Positions 7,604 to 13,911 of a stretch of DNA of 13,911 nt are shown here, one piece after another; positions within the stretch are counted from its first letter, which is position 1; every line of letters begins with the position of its first letter. Position numbers and translations under genes: made by a program. Source of the stretch: Alphaproteobacteria bacterium (lineage in GTDB: Bacteria > Pseudomonadota > Alphaproteobacteria > Rhizobiales > Devosiaceae). The stretch covers positions 1 to 13,911 of the forward strand of contig JAADFY010000227.1 of the NCBI GenBank assembly GCA_013152625.1, in the 5' to 3' direction. The notes beneath the pieces are model-generated. The model was given only the letters and a program-made list of their open reading frames with translations, did no database searches and was not told the DNA's origin.

Positions 7604-7617
7604 TTACCGGTCGGTAA
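7604..7617. promoter_or_regulatory. palindrome TTACCG-GT-CGGTAA, candidate repressor operator
   Basis: A perfect 6-bp inverted repeat with a 2-bp centre lies in the divergent gap between the P1 peptidase start (7555) and the decayed alpha/beta-hydrolase start (about 7660). Its size and symmetry fit a dimeric repressor site of TetR type. No regulator gene lies nearby, so the binding protein is unknown. It may be a relic controlling the dead hydrolase, or still act on the peptidase gene. Confidence 0.45.
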
Positions 7618-7659
7618 TCGGGTGTCCATACGCGATCCGGGGATAAAAGGAATTCAGCC

Positions 7660-7847
7660 ATGCCGGGTTTCAAAGATAAACGGCACCGTCTTGCACTGTG
7701 AGCAAAGCGGCCATGGGCCGCCATGGTTGGTGCTTGGCCGGCCTGTCCCGTGTGCGCCACTATACCCTTGCCGGGGCCGGCCATGCCCTGCACCGGGATC
7801 CGCCCGAGGCGACCACAAAAGCGATTCTGGACTTTATGGGCCCTTGA
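7660..7847 (+). pseudogene. alpha/beta-hydrolase remnant with internal deletion and frameshifts
   Basis: Two pieces of an alpha/beta-hydrolase can be read. Around 7673-7735 one frame gives KINGTVLHCEQSGHGPP then WLVL, the usual N-terminal strands just before the HG oxyanion motif. From 7734 another frame gives LAGLSRVRHYTLAGAGHALH then RDPPEATTKAILDFMGP and TGA at 7845-7847, the usual C-terminus with the catalytic-histidine GAGH motif. The intact family is about 250-280 residues; roughly 200 central residues including the nucleophile elbow are missing and the two pieces join out of frame. The ATG at 7660 has AAAGGA before it, but it opens a third frame that stops after 13 codons, so the start region is also shifted. 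The end lies one base from the leuC stop. This is a dead gene, not a small hydrolase. Confidence 0.75.
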
Positions 7848-7848
7848 T

Positions 7849-9261
7849 CTAAGCTTTGGGCCACTCTCGAATGTCAACAAAATGCCCGGCAATGGCAGCG
7901 GCGGCGGCCATGGCGGGGGATACCAGATGGGTGCGACCCTTAAATCCCTGCCGGCCTTCAAAATTGCGGTTTGAAGTCGAAGCGCAGCGCTCTTTGGGGT
8001 TCAGCTTGTCGGCATTCATGGCCAGACACATGGAACAACCCGGCTCCCGCCAGTCAAAACCGGCCGCCATAAAGATCTTATCGAGCCCCTCCGCCTCGGC
8101 CTGTGCCTTGACCAGCCCGGAACCTGGCACCACCATGGCGCTGACCGATTCAGCGACACGCCGGCCTGCAACCACCGCCGCCGCCGCCCGCAAATCCTCG
8201 ATCCGGCCATTGGTGCACGAACCCAGAAACACCCGGTCGAGGGTGATGTCCTTGATCAGGGTTCCCGGTTTCAGCCCCATATATTCAAGTGCCCGCCGCT
8301 TGGAGGCCCGGCGGTTTTCATCCTCGATCTCGTCCGGGTCCGGCACCGCCCCCTCTATGGAGACCACATCTTCCGGGCTCGACCCCCAGGTAACGATCGG
8401 CGGCAGGGCGGCGGCATCAAGACGCACCTCACGGTCAAAATGGGCCCCCGGGTCGGAAAAAAGCGTCTGCCACCAGGCTTTGGCCATTTCGAATTCTTTG
8501 CCCCTGGGGGCCCGTGGGCGCCCTTTGACATAGGCAAACGTGGTTTCGTCGGGGGCAATCAGCCCGGCACGCGCCCCCCCTTCAACGCTCATGTTGCACA
8601 CGGTCATGCGGCCTTCCATGGACAGGGCCTTAATGGCTGGACCGGTATATTCGATCACATGCCCGGTGCCCCCCGCCGTGCCGATCTCGCCGATAATGGC
8701 AAGAATTATATCCTTGGCGGTTACCCCGTCGCTCAAGTCACCATTCACGGTGACCCGCATGTTTTTTGCCTTGGCCTGTATGAGGGTCTGGGTGGCGAGC
8801 ACATGTTCCACCTCGGAGGTGCCGATGCCGTGGGCGAGGGCCCCGAATGCGCCATGGGTGGAGGTATGGCTATCGCCACACACTATGGTCATGCCGGGCA
8901 AAGTGAACCCCTGCTCGGGCCCCACGATATGAACCACCCCCTGCCGGCGATCCAGCTCGTTGAAATATTCCACCCCGAATTCCGCGGCGTTTCGGGCCAT
9001 GGTCTCCACCTGCAACGCGCTTTCGGGATCGTTAATTCCCCCTCGCCGGTCCGTGGTGGGCACATTATGGTCCACCACCGCCAGGGTGCGTTCCGGCGCC
9101 CGCACCCGGCGGCCGTTTTCACGCAATCCCTCAAAGGCCTGGGGACTGGTGACTTCATGGACCAGATGCCGGTCCACATAAATCATACTGGTGCCGTCGC
9201 CATTGTCGGCCACCAGGTGATCGTCCCATAATTTGTCGTATAGCGTTCGCGCAACCGTCAT
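7849..9261 (-). CDS. leuC: 3-isopropylmalate dehydratase large subunit
   Basis: LeuC (470 residues, normal length) pairs with LeuD to isomerise 2-isopropylmalate to 3-isopropylmalate, the second step of leucine synthesis, in the cytoplasm. Aconitase-family landmarks are all present: YVDRHLVHEVTSPQAFEGLR (28-47), VVDHNVPTTDR (62-72), VCGDSHTSTHGAFGALAHGI (127-146), and the 4Fe-4S ligands C349 (GSCTNGR), C409 and C412 (EPGCSMCLAMN). The C-terminal SNRNFEGRQG is the substrate-binding loop typical of the family. The ATG at 9261 has GGAG nine bases upstream. leuD is not adjacent: downstream lies the hydrolase relic on the other strand and upstream the sulfotransferase. Separation of leuC and leuD is common in Alphaproteobacteria. 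A promoter candidate lies at 9321-9349. The stop is one base from the convergent pseudogene's stop. Confidence 0.98.
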   Translation of the reverse strand: MTVARTLYDKLWDDHLVADNGDGTSMIYVDRHLVHEVTSPQAFEGLRENGRRVRAPERTLAVVDHNVPTTDRRGGINDPESALQVETMARNAAEFGVEYFNELDRRQGVVHIVGPEQGFTLPGMTIVCGDSHTSTHGAFGALAHGIGTSEVEHVLATQTLIQAKAKNMRVTVNGDLSDGVTAKDIILAIIGEIGTAGGTGHVIEYTGPAIKALSMEGRMTVCNMSVEGGARAGLIAPDETTFAYVKGRPRAPRGKEFEMAKAWWQTLFSDPGAHFDREVRLDAAALPPIVTWGSSPEDVVSIEGAVPDPDEIEDENRRASKRRALEYMGLKPGTLIKDITLDRVFLGSCTNGRIEDLRAAAAVVAGRRVAESVSAMVVPGSGLVKAQAEAEGLDKIFMAAGFDWREPGCSMCLAMNADKLNPKERCASTSNRNFEGRQGFKGRTHLVSPAMAAAAAIAGHFVDIREWPKA

Positions 9262-9320
9262 CGGACCGGGCTCCGGTGTGTTTGTCTGACTTAGGGTCCA
9301 GACCCATAATGGAAGAAGCG

Positions 9321-9349
9321 TTTTATGCCGGGGCTGGCAAATCGGTCAA
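9321..9349 (-). promoter_or_regulatory. probable sigma-70-type promoter of leuC
   Basis: On the minus strand TTGACC (9349-9344) is followed after exactly 17 bases by ATAAAA (9326-9321). Transcription would start near 9314, leaving a leader of about 50 bases before the leuC ATG. The -35 is near consensus and the -10 moderate. An imperfect dyad GGGTC-TG-GACCC (9304-9293) lies just after the predicted start and could be an operator. Confidence 0.5.
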
Positions 9350-9361
9350 GACAAACCGGAT

Positions 9362-9417
9362 CAGCAGGTCCCAGATATCGGGAATCAGGTATCAGGTCCC
9401 AAGTATCAGGTATCAGG
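9362..9417. repeat. eight in-register heptamers, consensus TATCAGG, in two 28-bp units
   Basis: From 9362 to 9417 the sequence divides into eight 7-base words without a gap. Three are exactly TATCAGG (9390-9396, 9404-9410, 9411-9417). AATCAGG (9383) and TATCGGG (9376) differ from it by one base and CAGCAGG (9362) by two. The second and sixth words are TCCCAGA and TCCCAAG. The array is therefore two copies of a 28-bp unit built as heptamer, TCCCA-heptamer, heptamer, heptamer, matching at 22 of 28 positions. It lies upstream of the leuC promoter and its last word covers the sulfotransferase stop codon. Confidence 0.8.
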
Positions 9418-10300
9418 CGGACAGGGCCCGCGGCCCCGGCTTTCGTTCATTTGTTTCCGCCGGTTCTATCCCGTAGCGCGATGCCAGAAATTCCCGCTCG
9501 CCGGCGAGCAGATTTTCCAAAGCCCGCCGGGTGGGCGCGTCGGTGGTTGGCGTTCCCGGTTTTGATCCGTAAATGACGGCATGCAGCACCGAACCGCGCA
9601 GTCTGGCCAGCAGCGCATACCAGCCCCGGCGCTTGAACTGGTTGGAGGCCCAGGTTGCCAGACGCGCCACATAGTAATTGCCCGGGCTGGCCGCAGCGTT
9701 GATCCGTTGAACGGCAAGGGCGGGGTCAAGGGCTATGGGGTCAACGCCAATGGCGGCAAAAACCGAATTGGCAAACCGGGCCGGATCGCGCCCCAGCAGT
9801 CCCGCATCCAGCACATGCACCTGTTCGGGGCCGAAGGCGCGCTCCCACAAGGGGCAATAAAGCGAATAGAGCGAGGCGCGGATATGATCCTGATCCGGGC
9901 CCAGCAGAGCGCCAAGGGGCGCATTGACATATCCATAGCGCCGGCGGTGGTGATAGTGGGAAATGGCCCGTTCCACCGGATCGCGGGCGCAAATGATTAT
10001 GCGGGCCTGGGGGAAACTGTGCTTTATGCGAGTGATTACCTGCTCTGAAGCAAAATAGCCGGTGCCGACCTCCACCAGCCGGACATGGGGCGCTGCGGGG
10101 GCAAAGCGGGCCTGATACCAGCCAATCCCGTTGGCAAAAAACCGGTCGAAGAAAAATGTCTCCTTGATCCCGTCGGGCAATACCAGATCGGGATGGGGTT
10201 CCAGAAGGCGCTGAATAAACGTCGTGGCGGTCTTTTCCGGACCCACAACAATGGATACCGGTCGGTCCACGGGCGCCAGGACGTCGCTGATGTTCTTCAT
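9413..10300 (-). CDS. sulfotransferase family protein
   Basis: A 295-residue PAPS-dependent sulfotransferase that would transfer sulfate to a carbohydrate or lipid hydroxyl. The 5'-phosphosulfate loop is VVGPEKTATTFIQRLL (18-33; K23 and T25-T27 contact the phosphate). The 3'-phosphate motif is IIICARDPVERAISHYHH (101-118; R106 and S114). KETFFF near 47-51 is the typical acceptor-side segment after the first helix. No signal peptide or TM segment is evident, so it is probably cytoplasmic or membrane-peripheral. Its ATG overlaps the stop of the flippase as ATGA, which strongly suggests co-transcription and coupling, and so a sulfated surface polysaccharide or glycolipid as product. This context argument is inference. 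The C-terminus (ETNERKPGPRALSA) is polar, and its stop codon lies inside the heptamer repeat, which may mark the edge of a rearranged segment. Confidence 0.88.
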   Translation of the reverse strand: MKNISDVLAPVDRPVSIVVGPEKTATTFIQRLLEPHPDLVLPDGIKETFFFDRFFANGIGWYQARFAPAAPHVRLVEVGTGYFASEQVITRIKHSFPQARIIICARDPVERAISHYHHRRRYGYVNAPLGALLGPDQDHIRASLYSLYCPLWERAFGPEQVHVLDAGLLGRDPARFANSVFAAIGVDPIALDPALAVQRINAAASPGNYYVARLATWASNQFKRRGWYALLARLRGSVLHAVIYGSKPGTPTTDAPTRRALENLLAGEREFLASRYGIEPAETNERKPGPRALSA

Positions 10301-11625
10301 GAACCCGCCTTTTTCGTCAAAATCCCGAACAAAGACGGATCAATGCCCACGTACCGTCTCGCCCATAGTGAAATCGCAATGTTGACCACCATACGCCCCG
10401 TTGCATTGACAACGGCAGCGCCCAGCATCCCGTATATGGGAATAACAATAACAAAACCTGCCAGCGCCATGAGGTTCACATAAGCGATGATGGTGACATA
10501 GCGCCGCTCATGGCCGGTCATGACCATGACCACCCGGGTCGGGCCGTTGGCGGCATCAAACAAATAGCCCATGCCAAGAATAATCAGCACCCAGTAGCCG
10601 CCGCCATAGGCTTCTCCGAACAGATTGAGCAGGGGCTGACCGAACAGGGCGAAACCGGCAAAAATCAGCACCGAAAATGCAAAACCAGCCCAGGCGCAAA
10701 AACTGGCAATGGCTTGTGCCTTGTTTAATTCACCGGCATGAAAATGGCGCGATATCATCGGCGCGATCACCACATTGATCGCGTACATGAACAAGGTCAT
10801 CAGCGAGGCGGTTCGCGCCGCGTTAAAATAAACTCCCGCCTCCAGCGACCCAAGAACAAGCCCCACCAGGATAATATCGAGGTTTAACGCAGCACTGTCG
10901 ATCACCGTTGCCGCCCAGAACCAGCGCGAAGCCCCCCCGCGCCGGGCCCAATACGGTTTTAGCCCGGAAAAGTTCAAAAGTCCGGCATACCGGCCCCGGG
11001 CGGTCAAAATCTGCACTCCGACCATGACATAAAGCAGGCCGGCCACCATCAGAATGGCGCTGGACCCGGTTAACACAAACCCGAGAGCAAACAGCCCCCA
11101 CGCGGCCACGGGCACCCCAAGACGCCAGAATATATCCCGGGGCAACAATGCCAGCCAGATGGACTCCTGGGCCCGCAGCGCCGAGGAAATATATTCGGCA
11201 AAAGCAAGCGGAATGATCAACAGTGCGGCGGCCAGAAAATGTGCCTGGGGCAGCCCCGGATTCAATAGCGAATAGGCGCCCGCCCCGGCAAGGGTTACAA
11301 GGGTCAGTCCGACGCTGGCCAGAAGGGTAATGGCGCCCCCCGCACCCATGGCCTGACGGGCGGCTTTAGTATCGCGGGCCACCAGCGCCTCGGGCCACAG
11401 CCGCAGGATGGCGGTCTGCTGGCCGGCGCCGGCTGCAACGCCGAGAAATGTGGCCAGGGCAAATCCGATGGCGAACAACCCGTACTCCGCCGGATCCATT
11501 AACCGGGCCAAAGTCACAATCATGGCATAGGAAAGCACCGCGGTGCCCACCTTGATCGCCAGCGAGATCACGGAACGCACCAGTCCCTGGACTACAACAG
11601 AGTTTTGATCGTTTCTGACCGCCAA
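10297..11625 (-). CDS. Wzx-like oligosaccharide/polysaccharide flippase (MATE/MOP superfamily)
   Basis: A 442-residue polytopic membrane protein, about 12-14 hydrophobic helices. The N-terminus has VQGLVRSVISLAIKVGTAVL, then VTLARLMDPAEYGLFAIGFA, the signature of the polysaccharide synthesis/flippase families (PF01943/PF13440): an amphipathic start, then 'LxPxEYGxF/L' after TM1. It would move lipid-linked glycans across the inner membrane. Later segments such as FNAARTASLMTLFMYAINVV and APMISRHFHAGELNKAQ also fit. The frame opens with a TTG at 11625; a stop lies only a few codons upstream, and the only nearby ATG (11639) is in another frame, so TTG is the likely start with a weak GGAT upstream. 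The 4-base overlap with the sulfotransferase shows an operon. The gene is divergent from NAD-glutamate dehydrogenase. No glycosyltransferase or polymerase gene is in the window. Confidence 0.9.
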   Translation of the reverse strand: MAVRNDQNSVVVQGLVRSVISLAIKVGTAVLSYAMIVTLARLMDPAEYGLFAIGFALATFLGVAAGAGQQTAILRLWPEALVARDTKAARQAMGAGGAITLLASVGLTLVTLAGAGAYSLLNPGLPQAHFLAAALLIIPLAFAEYISSALRAQESIWLALLPRDIFWRLGVPVAAWGLFALGFVLTGSSAILMVAGLLYVMVGVQILTARGRYAGLLNFSGLKPYWARRGGASRWFWAATVIDSAALNLDIILVGLVLGSLEAGVYFNAARTASLMTLFMYAINVVIAPMISRHFHAGELNKAQAIASFCAWAGFAFSVLIFAGFALFGQPLLNLFGEAYGGGYWVLIILGMGYLFDAANGPTRVVMVMTGHERRYVTIIAYVNLMALAGFVIVIPIYGMLGAAVVNATGRMVVNIAISLWARRYVGIDPSLFGILTKKAGS

Positions 11626-11761
11626 AGGATGTCATCCGGGTTGTACTTTCCCCCAAACACTACAGAACACCCCTGACCCCTTCGTTACCTCTCGACATTT
11701 TATTGCCCAGCGGTGAGTGTGAACGGTTAGTGAGTCGTGGGGAAAAAAGTGGGGGCCACTC
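11626..11761. other. divergent spacer between flippase and glutamate dehydrogenase genes
   Basis: A 136-bp gap that must drive both genes. On the minus strand TTCACA and TAAAAT are 15 bases apart near 11697-11723, a short-spaced and weak candidate for the flippase promoter. On the plus strand I see no good -35/-10 pair. A G run (GTGGGGG) ends about seven bases before the dehydrogenase ATG and may serve as its ribosome binding site. Confidence 0.3.
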
Positions 11762-13911
11762 ATGTCAACTGACGACAAACAGGTTCGCGCCGATCTTTTG
11801 GCCCGGGCCCGGGAATTGTCCGGGCGAGACGCCAGCCTGGCAAATTTTCTCACCCATCTGGTCGAGGCGGTTCACCCCGGGGATTTTGCCCTTGTCGACC
11901 CCAAATCCTTCGAAGCGGTCGCCCGGGTCTCCCACGCCCGGTTAAAAAGCCACCGCAAGGGTCATCATACCGCGGTGATCTGGAGCGCGGAGGAGGCGGG
12001 AAATGTAACAACCGATATTGTCGATATATTTAACGACAATATGCCGTTTCTGGTGGATTCAACGCTGGCCGCCGTCCGCGCCTATGGTGGCGAGGTGCGG
12101 CTTTTTGCCCACCCGCTGCTGCCCGTGAACCGCACCAGTGCCGGCATAGAGGTGCTGGACAAACAGGCCCGGAGCATCGAAGGCACCGAGATCGTCAGTT
12201 TTTTGCATGTGGTTATCAACCCGATAGGCGAGCAAACAGCAAAAACCCTGACAGGCGAACTTGACGATATTTTAGTCCAGGTGCGGCGCATGGTGCGCGA
12301 CTGGCGCCCGATGCTGGAACGTCTGGGCGAGATCGTTCGCGCCTATCGCGATACCCCCCCCCAGGTCAATCAGAACCGCCTGTCCGAAGCCATGCAGTTT
12401 CTGGCCTGGCTGGCGGATCATAATTTTACATTTTTGGGCATGCGCGAATACCGGCTGAACGACAAGGCAGACGGACCGACCCTTGCTGCGGTACCCAGTT
12501 CGGGGCTGGGCATTCTTGAGGATCCGGACCTGAAATACCTGCGTCAGGGCGCCGATTATGTGGACATGACCGAGCAGCATATGGCGTTCTTGAAAACCGA
12601 CGAGCCGATCATGGTGGCCAAGGCCAACCTGCGCTCAAAGGTTCATCGGCGCTCCCATCTCGATTTCATCGTGGTCAAGATTTACAACCCTGAGGGGAAA
12701 CCGTGCGGTGAATTGCGGGTTCTGGGCCTGTTTACCTCCATGTCCCTGGCCACCCCGCACACCGATGTGCCCCTGATCCGCTCCAAGATCTCCGAGGTCA
12801 TGCGCCGGTCCGGTCAGGCCCCGGGCAGCCATACCGCAAAAGCGCTCATGTATGCCCTGGACAACTACCCCCGGGACGAGCTGTTCCAGATCCCGGTCCA
12901 CGATCTTTACGAATTCGCCTCGGTGATTGCCGAGTTGCCCGACCGGCCCCGGGTGCGGGTTTTGCCGCGGATCGATCCGTTCGACAACTTCGTCTCCGTG
13001 CTGTTATTTGCCCCCCGGGACCGGTATGATTCCAAACTGCGGGCCCGGGTCGGCACTTATCTGGCCGAACAGTATGATGGCCGGGTTTCCGCCTATTATC
13101 CCAACTTTCCCGAGGGCGAACTTGTCCGGGTTCACTATATTATCGGGCGCAACGGCGGCGCCACGCCCCGCCCGGACCGCAAAAAACTCGAAGCTGATAT
13201 ATCCGCTTTTTCGCGCTCTTTCGGCGATCGTTTGACCGATGCCGCCGCTGCGCCGGGGGACGTGGCGGGATATGCCGAGGCGTTCAGTTCGGCCTATCAG
13301 GATACTTATTCCCATCAGGATGCTCTGGCCGACATTGCCGCTTTCCGCGCGTTAACCGATGACCGGGCGCTGGGGCTGAAACTGTCGCACCGGCGCAACA
13401 AAACCGTGTCATTGAAACTTTATCATTTGCGCACGCCTGTGCCCTTGTCGGCCCGGGTGCCCATTTTGGAAAATTTTGGTTTCAAGGTCATAAACGAGCG
13501 TTCCTATACCGTTTCCCCCCGGGACGGTGTGGAGCGGGTCTTGCACGACATGACCCTGGAATGCCCCGGCGTCGGGCTGGGCGAGCTGGAACCGCTGTTT
13601 GAGCTGATCGAGGCGGGTTTGCTGGCGGTGTGGTACGGGCAGGCAGAGGACGACGGATTTAATTCGCTTTCCATTGCCGCCGGGCTGGCCTGGGATGACG
13701 TGGCCCTGCTTCGGGCCCTGGGCCGGTATCTGCGACAGGTGGGTATTGCTTATTCCCAGGCCTATTTGTGGCGGACCGTGGCCGCGTGGCCGGACGTGGC
13801 CCGGGCACTGGTTGCATTGTTTTATGCCCGCCATGATCCAAAATTCGCCGGGGACCGGAAAAAGACCGAAGATCAGGCCCGTGCCGCCATCTCGTCAACG
13901 CTGGATGACAT
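11762..13911 (+). CDS. gdhZ: NAD-specific glutamate dehydrogenase (180-kDa type), N-terminal 716 residues
   Basis: The N-terminal part of the large NAD-dependent glutamate dehydrogenase, which oxidises glutamate to 2-oxoglutarate and ammonia in glutamate catabolism. The frame is open from the ATG at 11762 to the end of the window, about 45% of the usual 1,600 residues. The N-terminal regulatory region is seen: an ACT-like unit around 84-122 (DIVDIFNDNMPFLVDSTLAA), a PAS-like/linker region with RRSHLDFIVVKIYNPEGKPC (296-315), ELRVLGLFTS (317-326) and NYPRDELFQIPVHDL (368-382), a second ACT-like unit at about 398-463 (VLPRIDPFDNFVSVLLFAPR), and a third at about 549-600 (SLKLYHLRTPVPLSARVPIL). 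The Rossmann catalytic domain lies beyond the window. It contains a run of nine C at 12354-12362 across which the frame stays intact. Allosteric control through the ACT domains is known for the family. Called gdhZ after the Caulobacter gene. Confidence 0.96.
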   Translation, partial: MSTDDKQVRADLLARARELSGRDASLANFLTHLVEAVHPGDFALVDPKSFEAVARVSHARLKSHRKGHHTAVIWSAEEAGNVTTDIVDIFNDNMPFLVDSTLAAVRAYGGEVRLFAHPLLPVNRTSAGIEVLDKQARSIEGTEIVSFLHVVINPIGEQTAKTLTGELDDILVQVRRMVRDWRPMLERLGEIVRAYRDTPPQVNQNRLSEAMQFLAWLADHNFTFLGMREYRLNDKADGPTLAAVPSSGLGILEDPDLKYLRQGADYVDMTEQHMAFLKTDEPIMVAKANLRSKVHRRSHLDFIVVKIYNPEGKPCGELRVLGLFTSMSLATPHTDVPLIRSKISEVMRRSGQAPGSHTAKALMYALDNYPRDELFQIPVHDLYEFASVIAELPDRPRVRVLPRIDPFDNFVSVLLFAPRDRYDSKLRARVGTYLAEQYDGRVSAYYPNFPEGELVRVHYIIGRNGGATPRPDRKKLEADISAFSRSFGDRLTDAAAAPGDVAGYAEAFSSAYQDTYSHQDALADIAAFRALTDDRALGLKLSHRRNKTVSLKLYHLRTPVPLSARVPILENFGFKVINERSYTVSPRDGVERVLHDMTLECPGVGLGELEPLFELIEAGLLAVWYGQAEDDGFNSLSIAAGLAWDDVALLRALGRYLRQVGIAYSQAYLWRTVAAWPDVARALVALFYARHDPKFAGDRKKTEDQARAAISSTLDD

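Noticed and set aside
7508..7852. Plus-strand 114-codon open frame read as an intact small protein
   Set aside because: Its first part is antisense to the P1 peptidase start, and only its middle matches an alpha/beta-hydrolase. The matching C-terminus lies in another frame, so it is a pseudogene remnant.
7736..7862. Terminator between leuC and the hydrolase relic
   Set aside because: Only a 5-bp stem with a 14-base loop (GGCCC ... GGGCC) and no T run on either strand.
8440..9231. 263-codon plus-strand frame opposite leuC
   Set aside because: Antisense shadow of a complete and highly conserved leuC.
9261..9307. Leucine leader peptide/attenuator before leuC
   Set aside because: The upstream ATG at 9307 opens a frame with only one leucine codon before it runs into leuC out of frame, and there is no terminator hairpin with a T run.
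9362..9417. Heptamer array as a CRISPR array
   Set aside because: Units are only 7 bases, or 28 bp when nested, there are no spacers and no cas genes nearby.
11366..11656. ATG-started minus-strand frame as the true start of the flippase
   Set aside because: It is in a different frame from the flippase; its translation lacks the hydrophobic helices. The flippase frame has to open at TTG 11625.

Overview
The window reads as a GC-rich chromosomal segment of an alphaproteobacterium. The clade call rests on an MmcB-type DNA-repair gene (a family known almost only from Alphaproteobacteria), the 180-kDa type of NAD-glutamate dehydrogenase, and general gene character. I cannot place it to genus. There is no rRNA, tRNA, CRISPR array or transposase. 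Nine genes and one decayed gene fill nearly all of the sequence, and the first and last genes run off the edges.

Layout from left to right. At 1-1445 (minus strand) an MFS transporter of the YbjJ-like group overlaps by 8 bases the start of mmcB, which leaves the window at base 1. At 1589-3712 (minus) lies a two-TM methyl-accepting chemotaxis protein with a NIT-like sensor region. A 249-bp divergent spacer separates it from a large secreted protein at 3962-6496 (plus). This 844-residue protein has three tandem two-cysteine repeats, two copies of a second repeat, a 13-glycine linker and a C-terminus that looks like a VHL beta-domain followed by an MliC-type domain. It is the least conventional gene here.

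A P1-family (S58, NylC/DmpA-like) self-processing N-terminal-nucleophile hydrolase (6506-7555, minus) converges on it with a 9-bp gap. Between this hydrolase and leuC lies the wreck of an alpha/beta-hydrolase gene (about 7660-7847, plus): both ends of the protein are readable but the middle is gone and the two ends are out of frame. A palindrome resembling a repressor operator sits upstream of it. leuC (7849-9261, minus) is complete, has its iron-sulfur cysteines and a likely promoter, but no leuD beside it.

Upstream of leuC is a 56-bp array of in-register heptamers (consensus TATCAGG) that runs into the stop codon of a sulfotransferase (9413-10300, minus). The sulfotransferase overlaps by 4 bases a Wzx-like polysaccharide flippase (10297-11625, minus), so the pair is probably one transcript for making or exporting a sulfated surface glycan. 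The N-terminal 716 residues of NAD-glutamate dehydrogenase (11762 to the end, plus) are divergent from this pair.

The genes do not form one pathway. They fall into small units: repair plus transporter, chemosensing, envelope or secreted function, amino-acid metabolism (leucine synthesis, glutamate catabolism) and surface polysaccharide modification. Function calls were made by reading the translations and recalling family motifs; no database search was run.
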